A stretch of 9,686 nt of DNA, taken from NCBI GenBank assembly GCA_002727275.1, contig PBWO01000023.1, positions 14,094 through 23,779 of the forward strand, written 5' to 3'. Position numbers and translations under genes: made by a program. The notes beneath the pieces were generated by a model. The model had not been told where the DNA came from and did not search any database. It saw only the letters and a program-made list of their open reading frames with translations. Below, piece by piece: positions 1 through 7,190 of this stretch (its first letter is position 1; the number at the start of each line of letters is the position of its first letter). This DNA comes from Methanobacteriota archaeon. GTDB lineage: Archaea > Thermoplasmatota > Poseidoniia > Poseidoniales > Thalassarchaeaceae.

Positions 1-62
1 TGTAAAGCGGCGTTTCCGCCTCCTGGACCAGCTCCGATGACCAGTACATCGCAGGTGTTCAT
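1..62 (-). CDS. FAD/NAD(P)-binding oxidoreductase, N-terminus only (cut by window edge)
   Basis: Reading the minus strand from the ATG at 62-60 gives about 20 residues, MNTCDVLVIGAGPGGGNAAL, before the window ends. VLVIGAGPGGGNAAL is the dinucleotide-binding beta-alpha-beta fingerprint (GxGxxG) found at the N-terminus of FAD-dependent oxidoreductases, including the geranylgeranyl reductase family. An in-frame ATG at 74-72 is an alternative start. I prefer 62 because a GGTGAT Shine-Dalgarno-like string lies just upstream of it on the minus strand. The gene diverges from the UbiD-UbiA cluster, so a polyprenyl or menaquinone side-chain reductase is a reasonable guess from context, but the visible part supports only a Rossmann-type flavoprotein. 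The catalytic domain is outside the window. Confidence 0.75.
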   Translation of the reverse strand, partial: MNTCDVLVIGAGPGGGNAAL

Positions 63-169
63 CGCATCACCCATGGCCTTGCGGGAAGGTCTAGCATCAA
101 AGAAACCGTCGGTTCCGCCATCTACGATGGCGAGCGAACATTCTCATTCTGTGAGTGTTCCGGACAGTC

Positions 170-2041
170 ATGGGTTGGAAGCGGCTGTCCGACTTCGTCG
201 GGTCCCTAGAGGAATCGGGAGAGCTCCTCAGAATCCCCGATCCAGTGGATGTGGAGCTCGAGGCAGGGTGCTTCGCTGACCGCATGGTCAAGCGAGGCGG
301 GCCAGCAATCAAGTTTGAGCAGCCTCGTTTGCCTGACGGTAGTATCAGCCCATTTCCACTGTTGATGAATCTCTACGGCACCAGAGACCGAACCAACCGG
401 GCTCTAGGGGTCACTGAGCCCAAGGAAGTCGGAGAGAAGATGACTGCTCTGATGAAGCCTGATGTGGGCGCAATATTGCGAGCCCCGTGGAAGGGCATCG
501 GACTGGCTCTAGATGGTATGTCGATGGCGCCTCGCAGGACTTCAAGAGGAGCTTGTCAGCAGGTTGTGATGGAAGAGCCTGATGTTACCGTACTTCCGAT
601 TCCGAAGACCTGGCCAGAAGACGGTGGCAGATTCATGACATTGCCTTTGGTTATCACAGCAGACCCGACGACTGGTGAGCACAACATGGGAATGTACCGA
701 AGTCAGGTGTTCGGTCCAACTGAAGTCGGTTTGCATTGGCAGGCCCACAAGCATGGCGCGGACCACGCAGATGCGGCAACAGGTAGAATGCCAGTAGCCA
801 TCTGTCTAGGTGGGCCGCCTGAATTGACATTCAGTGCAATTGCCCCGCTGCCGGACAATCTGAGCGAGTATGAGTTCGCAGGATTACTCTCAGGCAGGAG
901 GTTGCCGATTGTGAAGTGCAAGACTAACGATTTGTGGGTACCATCTGATTGTGATATCGTCATCGAAGGATACACCGTACCCGGAGAGACGCGAATGGAA
1001 GGGCCCTTCGGAGATCACTTCGGCTACTATTCTCTAGCTGAGCCTTACCCGGTGATGCACGTGACTAGAATCACCCATCGCAGAGATGCGATGGTACCGA
1101 TGACCATAGTCGGCACACCGCCGATGGAGGACGGATACCTTGGTGAGGCGATCGGGGATGCTTTCCTGCCTGTGCTTCGGTTCCAACACCGCGACGTAGC
1201 CGACTTATTCCTACCACTCGAAACTGGTTTTCACAACTTCGCCATTGTAGCCTCCAAGCAGCGGTACCCCAGACAGGGGCGCAAGACAGCGCTGGGACTT
1301 CTCGGTGCTGGGCAGCTGATGTTCCAGAAGGTCGTGGTAGTGGTCGATGAGGATCATCCAGTCAAGGATCTCGATGCTCTGCTGGATGCCATAGACTACC
1401 GCGTCTGCATCCCTGAGGACTTGGTGCTCCTGAGGGGAATGGTAGCGGATACTCTGGCCCATGCAGCCCCTTGGGACAACATTCACGATAAGCTGATCAT
1501 CGATGCGACTTCGACGCCAAAGGGTGATCCGCACAGCGATTTGCCCGATCAGCAAGGCTGCCCGGAATCGCTGGCAGTCTCGGCATCCGCCGTCAGCGGA
1601 GTGATTCAGGCGAGGATGTTGCGGCCATCCATGCTGGTGGTAACGACCGATATCGAGGGCGGACCCAAACCCGAGAGCAGCATGGAGAGAGTCAGCGAAG
1701 ATGGTGCGGCTAGACAGCGCGAGGTGATTCGCGAGATCTGTGAGTCAATCTGGTCGCTCGAGGCGGCGAAGAATCTGCGCTGGCTGTTTATCACAGATGA
1801 TGATGCGTATCTTGCTAGTGAAGACTGGCGTCGACGCATGTTATGGCAGCTATTCTGTCGCTTTGATGTGGGTCGCGACCTGCACTTCGATGAGACAGGG
1901 GGCCGTATTGCTTGGGATGCTACCGCTCCGATTCCATCGAATAGGGGTCCTCTGCCAGTTAGGCGCTGGCCGGGAATGACCCTGCACGACCCCGAGGTGG
2001 CCGAGCGAGTGGATGCATGGCTGGCCGAGGGGGGTTACTGA
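170..2041 (+). CDS. ubiD: UbiD-family prenylated-FMN decarboxylase (menaquinone/MqnL-like)
   Basis: This encodes a 623-residue cytoplasmic decarboxylase of the UbiD family, whose members use prenylated FMN to decarboxylate unsaturated or aromatic acids. From the ATG at 170 the visible signatures are NMGMYRSQ at about 172-179 (the Asn and Arg that bind cofactor and metal), histidines in LHWQAHKHGADH near 188-199, and EGPFGDHFGYY at about 277-287, which holds the Glu and the acidic residue of the E-R-E/D catalytic network. A lysine in ASKQRYPRQGRK near 363 follows. UbiD from E. coli is about 500 residues; about 600 is usual for the UbiD-like proteins associated with futalosine-pathway menaquinone synthesis, so an MqnL-like role is inferred, supported by the UbiA gene overlapping its stop. 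A GTG at 155 would add five residues; ATG was chosen because MGWKRLSDFVGSLEESGELLRI matches the usual family N-terminus. No clear ribosome binding site precedes either start. Substrate is not provable from sequence. Confidence 0.9.
   Translation: MGWKRLSDFVGSLEESGELLRIPDPVDVELEAGCFADRMVKRGGPAIKFEQPRLPDGSISPFPLLMNLYGTRDRTNRALGVTEPKEVGEKMTALMKPDVGAILRAPWKGIGLALDGMSMAPRRTSRGACQQVVMEEPDVTVLPIPKTWPEDGGRFMTLPLVITADPTTGEHNMGMYRSQVFGPTEVGLHWQAHKHGADHADAATGRMPVAICLGGPPELTFSAIAPLPDNLSEYEFAGLLSGRRLPIVKCKTNDLWVPSDCDIVIEGYTVPGETRMEGPFGDHFGYYSLAEPYPVMHVTRITHRRDAMVPMTIVGTPPMEDGYLGEAIGDAFLPVLRFQHRDVADLFLPLETGFHNFAIVASKQRYPRQGRKTALGLLGAGQLMFQKVVVVVDEDHPVKDLDALLDAIDYRVCIPEDLVLLRGMVADTLAHAAPWDNIHDKLIIDATSTPKGDPHSDLPDQQGCPESLAVSASAVSGVIQARMLRPSMLVVTTDIEGGPKPESSMERVSEDGAARQREVIREICESIWSLEAAKNLRWLFITDDDAYLASEDWRRRMLWQLFCRFDVGRDLHFDETGGRIAWDATAPIPSNRGPLPVRRWPGMTLHDPEVAERVDAWLAEGGY
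2027..2034 (+). promoter_or_regulatory. Shine-Dalgarno site for the UbiA-family gene
   Basis: GAGGGGGG lies inside the end of the upstream decarboxylase gene, six bases before the ATG at 2041. It decides that start over an in-frame ATG at 2017, which would add eight residues inside the upstream gene. Confidence 0.7.
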
Positions 2042-2967
2042 TGGGAATAAAGAAGATACTTGAGTTCGTCAAGGTCGAGCACACTCTGTTCTCACTGCCT
2101 TTCGTACTAATCGGCTACGTACTGGCAAACGCTGAGTTCGGCTCCGGCTCGCTCGACTTGATGTGGATACTACTGGCAGCAGTGGGTGCCAGAGGTCTGG
2201 CAATGGTACTTAATCGAATAATAGATAGCGAAATCGATGCCGAAAATCCACGTACTGCATCCCGGCACCTGCCTTCTGGTCTGATGTCCAAACAGACTGC
2301 CTGGGTACTCGCTGTCGCATTCCTGGCGACTCTTTCTTTCTCCGCATGGATGCTCAATGAAGTAGCGCTGCAGATGGTCTGGTTACCCGTGCTCGCGTTC
2401 ATGATATACCCGTACACGAAGAGAGTATCCTGGATCTGTCATCTGTGGCTGGGTCTATGTCTGGGACTAGCTCCCGCAGGTGCCTGGGTAGCGCTCGCCG
2501 CCGATGTTCACGGGTGGGGTGCAATCACTGGGGTTGACAGTGGCTTCCTGTGGTATCCTGAGATATTCTTCATCTCGATAGGTGTAGCGCTTTGGATCGC
2601 TGCCTTCGATGTGAACTACGCGCGCATGGATGTAAATGTGGATCGTGAGCAGGGAATCAATTCGTTCCCATCTGCTTATGGAGATAAAGCGACCACTGGG
2701 ATGAGTGTGGCCCTGACCATAAGTTGGGCGCTCTGCTTCGTGCTAACAGGATTGAATGAGTCGACTGATGGCAGAGATAGTTACTCTCTATGGATTCCCG
2801 CCGCTGTCCTGATGGCCTTAGTAAACCTCGTCGTGATGACCAAGGGGGCGCAGGCATCTTTGGATTCGGAGGAAGCGATGGGTGGCTTCCAAAAGACTCT
2901 GTTTAACGCCTCGATGCTAACTGGCTGGGCTCTGCTAGCCAGCCTCGTTTTGGCAGGGGTGATGTGA
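2041..2967 (+). CDS. ubiA: UbiA-family polyprenyltransferase (MqnP-like, integral membrane)
   Basis: This encodes a 308-residue membrane prenyltransferase that would attach a polyprenyl chain to an aromatic acceptor. Both Asp-rich motifs of the superfamily are present. The first is NRIIDSEIDAENPRTASRHL at about residues 59-78 (NxxxDxxxD followed by NPRTxxR, typical of the quinone-precursor branch). The second is DVNYARMDVNVDREQGINSF at about 191-210 (DxxYxxxDxxxDxxxGxxS). Hydrophobic segments are spread through the protein, for example around residues 15-30, 40-58, 87-105, 112-125, 135-155 and 180-190, with more in the C-terminal third, as expected for about eight or nine helices. The ATG overlaps the upstream stop by one base (TGATG), so translation is probably coupled. 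With the UbiD-like neighbour the best inference is the prenylation step of menaquinone synthesis. UbiA relatives also make archaeal lipids (digeranylgeranylglyceryl phosphate synthase), but the NPRTxxR motif and the UbiD pairing favour the quinone branch. Confidence 0.9.
   Translation: MGIKKILEFVKVEHTLFSLPFVLIGYVLANAEFGSGSLDLMWILLAAVGARGLAMVLNRIIDSEIDAENPRTASRHLPSGLMSKQTAWVLAVAFLATLSFSAWMLNEVALQMVWLPVLAFMIYPYTKRVSWICHLWLGLCLGLAPAGAWVALAADVHGWGAITGVDSGFLWYPEIFFISIGVALWIAAFDVNYARMDVNVDREQGINSFPSAYGDKATTGMSVALTISWALCFVLTGLNESTDGRDSYSLWIPAAVLMALVNLVVMTKGAQASLDSEEAMGGFQKTLFNASMLTGWALLASLVLAGVM
2955..2963 (+). promoter_or_regulatory. Shine-Dalgarno site for uvrB
   Basis: AGGGGTGAT, complementary to the conserved 3' end of 16S rRNA, sits three bases before the ATG at 2967 and inside the last codons of the UbiA-family gene. 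It supports ATG 2967 rather than the GTG one codon upstream at 2964. Confidence 0.65.
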
Positions 2968-5258
2968 TGGCAGATTCGGCCATATTCACTCTGAAATCGG
3001 ACTACGACTCGGCTGGCGACCAGCAGCAGGCAATCGACAAACTGGTCGAGCAAATCGAGAACGGTCAGGAGCGTTGTGTGTTGCTTGGTGTCACCGGCTC
3101 AGGTAAGACATTCGCGATGGCCAAGGTCATCGAGAGGTTGCAGATTCCAACTCTAATTCTCTCGCATAACAAGACGTTGGCGCGCCAATTATGGCAGGAG
3201 ATGAGCGAGCTGTTTCCAGAAAATGCAGTGGAATATTTCGTCAGTTACTACGACTACTACCAGCCTGAGGCCTACATCCCCGGCAGGGACCTGTACATCG
3301 ACAAAGAGTTGCAGATGAACGAGCGTATCGAGCAAGAGAGATTCTCCACTGTGGCCTCACTCGTGTCAAGACCCGATGTGATTGCTGTGGGCACGGTCTC
3401 GGTAATCTACGGCCTAAACCCCCCTGAGGTGTTCCAGCAGAATCACCTCAGACTCGCGGTCGGTGAGAGGGCCGACCCTCAAGAAGTGGTCAAGCAACTG
3501 GTCGGCCTGCAGTATCGCCGGACAGCTGCTGAAATAACGCGCGGGGACATCCGTCTGCGTGGAGAAGTCCTCGATATCTGGATGCCGAGTCGTGACGACC
3601 CGTTGCGCATCCGCTTCGGCTGGGAAGGTATCGAGCGTATTCAGGCCTGCGAGGCTGTTTCATGGGAACCGCTCGATGACTTCGAGGAAGCGTGGATTCA
3701 TCCGCGAGAGTTCTACATGACCAGTGAGGAGAGGTTCAATCAGGCTCTCGAGGATATCGAACACGAGCTCGATGAGCGGATTGACTGGTTCCACAGCGAA
3801 GCTATGGATCTAGAATCGCATCGTCTCGAGCAGCGAACCAGATTCGACCTCGAGATGTTGTCCGAGATTGGGTCATGCAAGGGTGTCGAGAACTACTCGA
3901 TGCATTTCGACGGTAGGCAGCGCGGCGAGCGTTCATACTGCCTGCTCGACTTCTTCGCTATGTGCGCGGAAAAATACCATGGCGGGGCCGACAGGTACCT
4001 CGTTGTGATGGATGAGTCGCACGTTACTCTGCCTCAGGTCTCAGGTATGCACGGGGGTGACTTCTCGCGTAAGAAGAATCTCGTTGACCACGGATTCCGT
4101 CTTCCTTCGGCTTACGATAACAGACCACTGCGCATCGATGAGTTTCAGAATCTCGTCAACCAGATGGTATATGTCAGCGCCACGCCAGGGGAGAGAGAAC
4201 TACGTCATCTAGCTGAGGTTACGGGCCAGAAAATACCGCAGGAACTGCTGCACGTTCAGAGCGGAGGAGGTGCTCTACCCTCAGATGCGGACAAACCGCT
4301 AGGTAGGACTTCCATGGAGAATCTGATGCAGCAAATTGAAGGAATCGCGACAATGGAGATTCGGCCCACTGGCCTTCTCGACCCGAGCATCGAGGTCCGT
4401 CAGACAGCAGGTCAGGTTCAGAACCTCGAAGAGGAGATTCGCATGAGAATAGAGGCAGATGAAAGGGTGCTGGTAACTGTGTTGACCATCAAGTTCGCAG
4501 AGGAAGTGGCTGAGTACCTGCAGCGCCAGGGCTTCAAGGCCCACTATCTCCACAGCGAGATAGACACTCTTGAAAGAACTGAGATCATCAAGGCGCTTCG
4601 TTTGGGGCACATTGACATCATCGTTGGAATCAACCTGCTGAGAGAAGGTCTGGACATTCCTGAGGTCTCACTGGTATCAATTTTTGATGCAGACAAAGAG
4701 GGTTTCTTGCGTAACGAACGTTCACTACTCCAGACTATCGGTAGAGCGAGTCGTAATGAGCGAGGTTCAGTAATCCTGTACTCGGACTCGGTATCTCCTG
4801 CTATGGAGGCGGCGATTGGACAGACTGTGTCGAGACGTAGGCGGCAATCAGAGTACAATGAAGAACACGGAATCACTCCTAGAACCATCCAGAAGGCATT
4901 GCCTGTGATGGGTGAAGAAGTCGAGGATTTAATCTCGGGTGTAGCCGGAAGAGGAAAAGGGGGAGGGCGTCGTATGGTGGCGAAGGCTCCCGGCAAGAAG
5001 GGCCTCGAGGGTTTGGCACAGAAATTCGGGCTCGGGGCAGGCGTCTGGAACAGTTCTGACTCGGTGCTTGAAAACGTCAGCCAACCTGAATGGGTCGCTG
5101 CGGCCGAAGAGGTGCTTTCTCCGGTGAATGAGGATGAGTCGGTTAAGCTAAGAAAGAAGTTGGAGAAAGAGATGAGGCAGGCCGCAGCTCGCTTGGACTT
5201 TGAGCGGGCAGCTCGATTGCGAGACAGAATCTTCCAACTAGAGAGTGCGTCGAATTGA
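2967..5258 (+). CDS. uvrB: UvrABC excinuclease subunit B (UvrB), enlarged
   Basis: UvrB is the damage-verifying helicase-like ATPase of nucleotide excision repair; it receives lesions from UvrA and recruits UvrC. The 763-residue product has the motifs in order: N-terminal FTLKSDYDSAGDQQQAI, Walker A GVTGSGKT (about 41-48), the beta-hairpin SYYDYYQPEAYIP (about 93-105), Walker B-type DESHVTLPQ (about 349-357), VSATPG (about 403-408), RPTGLLDP (about 466-473), the helicase stretch GINLLREGLDIPEVSL (about 554-569), motif VI GRASRNERG (about 592-600) and a C-terminal UVR helix pair (about 725-760, LDFERAARLRDRI). It is roughly 90 residues longer than E. coli UvrB (about 673). The excess sits in two places, between VSATPG and RPTGLLDP and in the linker before the UVR motif. 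The start overlaps the UbiA stop by one base. Archaeal UvrB is generally taken as a bacterial acquisition. UvrA and UvrC are not in the window. Confidence 0.97.
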   Translation: MADSAIFTLKSDYDSAGDQQQAIDKLVEQIENGQERCVLLGVTGSGKTFAMAKVIERLQIPTLILSHNKTLARQLWQEMSELFPENAVEYFVSYYDYYQPEAYIPGRDLYIDKELQMNERIEQERFSTVASLVSRPDVIAVGTVSVIYGLNPPEVFQQNHLRLAVGERADPQEVVKQLVGLQYRRTAAEITRGDIRLRGEVLDIWMPSRDDPLRIRFGWEGIERIQACEAVSWEPLDDFEEAWIHPREFYMTSEERFNQALEDIEHELDERIDWFHSEAMDLESHRLEQRTRFDLEMLSEIGSCKGVENYSMHFDGRQRGERSYCLLDFFAMCAEKYHGGADRYLVVMDESHVTLPQVSGMHGGDFSRKKNLVDHGFRLPSAYDNRPLRIDEFQNLVNQMVYVSATPGERELRHLAEVTGQKIPQELLHVQSGGGALPSDADKPLGRTSMENLMQQIEGIATMEIRPTGLLDPSIEVRQTAGQVQNLEEEIRMRIEADERVLVTVLTIKFAEEVAEYLQRQGFKAHYLHSEIDTLERTEIIKALRLGHIDIIVGINLLREGLDIPEVSLVSIFDADKEGFLRNERSLLQTIGRASRNERGSVILYSDSVSPAMEAAIGQTVSRRRRQSEYNEEHGITPRTIQKALPVMGEEVEDLISGVAGRGKGGGRRMVAKAPGKKGLEGLAQKFGLGAGVWNSSDSVLENVSQPEWVAAAEEVLSPVNEDESVKLRKKLEKEMRQAAARLDFERAARLRDRIFQLESASN

Positions 5259-6267
5259 AGTCGGGGAAGCAGTGCGAGGGGTCGTGTCCGGCTACAGCAA
5301 GGACGACTTCACCGCTCCCGTCGAGGATTACGACTTCTCGGCGGTTGAAGATGTGGGGTCATTGATTGACCAGATGTCTCGCGCGGGTGGCTTCACTGCA
5401 ACAAAATTGGCTCATGCGCGAGATATGCTCTCGGAAGCAATGGGCAAGAGTTCTCACGAGGGGGTTCTGAATTGGCTCTCGTTCCCCGCTTGCCTATGCG
5501 CAACTGGCACGCGTGGATTCTTCCTAGAAGCGTTAAGGCGCAAGGTGTTCAATGTCGTTATCACCACCTGCGGAACGTTAGATCACGACATTGCACGAGC
5601 ATACCAGGATTATTTTCACGGAGACTTCGAGCTCGATGACATTGCCCTCAGTGAAGAGGGGCTTAACCGACTGGGTAACGTAATCGTGCCCAACGAGTGC
5701 TATGGAGATATCATCGAGAGTGTGATGCTCCCTTGGCTAGAGGAAATCGAAGCAGAGCGTTTGGCAGCCCAGCCCGATAACCCGTGGCTGGGATTCGGAT
5801 CAGTAGAATTGTGCTGGGCAATCGGTGACAGGATGGAAGACGAGGGTTCTCTATTACACTGGGCTGCCAAGCACCGAATCCCGATTGTCATCCCGGGCCT
5901 TTCTGATGGAGCAATTGGCTCACAGTTGTTCATGCACCGACAGAAGAGTCCATCATTCATGATCGACTTCCTAGCAGATGAGCAGGTCCTATCAGACCTT
6001 ACTTGGACAGCCGACGAGAGTCATGCCTTGATGGTTGGCGGGGGGATATCAAAGCATCACGTAATCTGGTGGAACCAATATCGGGGCGGCTTGGATTCGG
6101 CCGTAGCCATTACCACCGCTCCGGAGCATGACGGTTCACTCTCAGGTGCTCGTCTAAGAGAGGCGGTCTCATGGGGGAAAGTGAGACCTGAGGCACCACA
6201 GGTTGTCGTTGAAGGTGATGCTTCGGTGCTACTGCCTATTCTCGGCGCAGACCTGTTCAGTAATTAG
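5245..6267 (+). CDS. dys: Deoxyhypusine synthase
   Basis: Deoxyhypusine synthase transfers the aminobutyl group of spermidine, with NAD, to one lysine of translation factor aIF5A, the first step of hypusine formation in the cytoplasm. From the GTG at 5245 the product is 340 residues. Hallmarks are GGFTATKLAHA (about 48-58), TTCGTLDHDIARAY (about 107-120), IPIVIPGLSDGAIGSQLF (about 212-229), GGGISKHH (about 265-272, active-site His), EHDGSLSGARLREAVSWGK (about 294-312) and the VEGDASVLLPIL tail. Lys312 in SWGK (codon 6178-6180) aligns with the lysine that forms the enzyme-substrate imine in human DHS. The GTG lies 14 bases inside uvrB and has no clear ribosome binding site. In-frame GTG codons at 5272 (after GGGGAAG) and 5284 are alternatives that would remove the overlap, so the start is uncertain. 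It appears to be the last gene of the ubiD-ubiA-uvrB transcript. Substrate aIF5A is not in the window. Confidence 0.95.
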   Translation: MRRIEVGEAVRGVVSGYSKDDFTAPVEDYDFSAVEDVGSLIDQMSRAGGFTATKLAHARDMLSEAMGKSSHEGVLNWLSFPACLCATGTRGFFLEALRRKVFNVVITTCGTLDHDIARAYQDYFHGDFELDDIALSEEGLNRLGNVIVPNECYGDIIESVMLPWLEEIEAERLAAQPDNPWLGFGSVELCWAIGDRMEDEGSLLHWAAKHRIPIVIPGLSDGAIGSQLFMHRQKSPSFMIDFLADEQVLSDLTWTADESHALMVGGGISKHHVIWWNQYRGGLDSAVAITTAPEHDGSLSGARLREAVSWGKVRPEAPQVVVEGDASVLLPILGADLFSN

Positions 6268-6328
6268 CAGCAATATCACTGTCCCTGCCGTGCAAATGCA
6301 TAAAGACGGTCGTCTGAGCGGGCGCGCC

Positions 6329-6511
6329 ATGTCCGTTGAAGAAATGGTACAGGGAATGATTGATGCACTAAATGACGCACTAGGAGACGCAGGTAAGCAC
6401 GACCGCGGCAACAACGCTGCCGGAACTCGTGTTAGGAAGGCCATGCAGGCCGCTAAGAACACCGCTCAGGATGTTCGCAAGCAGGTTCAGTCGGACAAGA
6501 ACTCACGCTGA
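6329..6511 (+). CDS. Small histone H1-like (Hc1-type) basic protein
   Basis: A 60-residue protein from ATG 6329. The N-terminal half, MSVEEMVQGMIDALNDALGD, is acidic and probably helical. The C-terminal half contains NNAAGTRVRKAM (about 28-39) followed by an amphipathic basic stretch with TAQDVRKQVQ (about 45-54). The spacing and residues closely resemble the core of bacterial Hc1-type histone H1-like proteins (roughly KAAGTRxRKxxxxxxKxxxxIRxxI), which are small DNA-compacting proteins; this family match is from memory, not a search. Alternative starts are ATG 6296 and GTG 6290. I chose 6329 because the Hc1 motif then falls at the usual distance from the N-terminus and because CATAAAG at 6299-6305 sits about 27 bases upstream, where an archaeal TATA box would be for a leaderless message. 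No Shine-Dalgarno site is seen. The gene lies 61 bases after dys. Its stop overlaps the stop of the convergent gene by nine bases. A nucleoid-protein role is inferred. Confidence 0.65.
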   Translation: MSVEEMVQGMIDALNDALGDAGKHDRGNNAAGTRVRKAMQAAKNTAQDVRKQVQSDKNSR

Positions 6512-7183
6512 ACCTTCGCCCCTGTGTGCTAGGACTTCCATCAGTGATACCCTCATGGGTACTATTGGGCGCCAGCCATCACCTCCAGCTCTAAGCAGAG
6601 CATTGTGTAATGGGCCTAGGTCTGGCCTTGTTGCCTGAACCTCGTCCGACGATACTGGGCTATTGCTACCAGTAAGCGATGAGACCGTATGCTTGTGCTG
6701 AACAGCATCTGTGAAGCGCCCCCACAATAGTGATATTTCCGTGATGATCGATTCACGTGACCATGGTCTTCTGCCGCATAAATCGACTGTTCCTGATGCT
6801 ATCTCCTCAGACAGAACAAGAATCGCGAGGGCATCAGTTGCATCTCTGACATGTACCCAATGTCGTGGCTTATCGGAGCATGGCTCTCCCTTGGCCCCTC
6901 CCACAACCCAATCAGCCCACTCATGAATAGACTGTGGGCCCCATCCCTGTGCCCCTTCGGGAACAAGTAAGTCATGCACCTTGACAATCAAACCAGCCTC
7001 AGTGTGCTCAGAGTCAGAGTATACAATAGCGATGTCTGCGCTGACTTCCTCTCCCATTGAGATCGTGATATCTGCTGCATCGTTGTCGTCGGTTATTGAG
7101 GCCCCCGCTCGCAGAAGCCTGTCTTCCAGAGCCTGCCTGAATGCATCCACTGTGCCAATGATGTGAACAGTCTTCGGTTTCAT
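6503..7183 (-). CDS. Shortened extended-SDR (epimerase-like) protein, probably non-catalytic
   Basis: A 226-residue protein. Residues about 64-220 read like the C-terminal half of extended short-chain dehydrogenases/NAD-dependent epimerases: the HWVHVRDATDALAILVL stretch (about 108-124; family form FVHVDDVAxAI), VDLCGRRPWSRESIITEI (about 133-150) and RPDLGPLHNALL...GWRPIVPMRVSLMEVL (about 186-218). The N-terminus MKPKTVHIIGTVDAFRQALEDRLLRAG has the position and hydrophobicity of the Rossmann start but lacks the GxxGxxG glycines. No YxxxK catalytic pair is visible. Normal members are about 300 residues, so roughly 80-100 central residues are missing. The single open frame with an ordinary start argues against a fresh pseudogene. 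It begins seven bases after the stop of the aminotransferase gene, so the two are almost certainly co-transcribed. GTGGT a few bases before the ATG could be its ribosome binding site. Function unknown; a structural or regulatory partner of the aminotransferase is one possibility. Confidence 0.7.
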   Translation of the reverse strand: MKPKTVHIIGTVDAFRQALEDRLLRAGASITDDNDAADITISMGEEVSADIAIVYSDSEHTEAGLIVKVHDLLVPEGAQGWGPQSIHEWADWVVGGAKGEPCSDKPRHWVHVRDATDALAILVLSEEIASGTVDLCGRRPWSRESIITEISLLWGRFTDAVQHKHTVSSLTGSNSPVSSDEVQATRPDLGPLHNALLRAGGDGWRPIVPMRVSLMEVLAHRGEGSA

Positions 7184-7190
7184 CTTACCA

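Noticed and set aside
63..146. Codon-like open stretch on the minus strand upstream of the flavoprotein start, reading LAIVDGGTDGFFDARPSRKAMGDA in frame
   Set aside because: It looks coding, but the only in-frame ATG is at 74 before a stop at 146-144, and no in-frame GTG was found. It could be an extended N-terminus only with a non-standard start or an upstream frameshift. It is left as intergenic.
275..282. Asp instead of Glu in the EGPFGD motif of the UbiD-family enzyme (residue about 282)
   Set aside because: EGPFGD with Asp is, as I recall, common in UbiD-family proteins including E. coli UbiD, so it is not a sign of inactivation. The positions given here are protein residues, not bases.
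1211..1555. 114-codon minus-strand frame inside the UbiD-family gene
   Set aside because: Antisense shadow of a conserved enzyme region; no ribosome binding site or domain was recognised.
4544..4996. 150-codon open frame on the minus strand inside uvrB
   Set aside because: It lies fully inside a strongly supported gene, has a Ser/Arg-rich composition typical of an antisense shadow frame, and shows no recognisable motif.
6203..6328. Longer version of the Hc1-like gene starting inside dys
   Set aside because: The added residues (including LRCYCLFSAQTCSV) are a shifted reading of the conserved dys C-terminus and do not resemble an Hc1 N-terminus.
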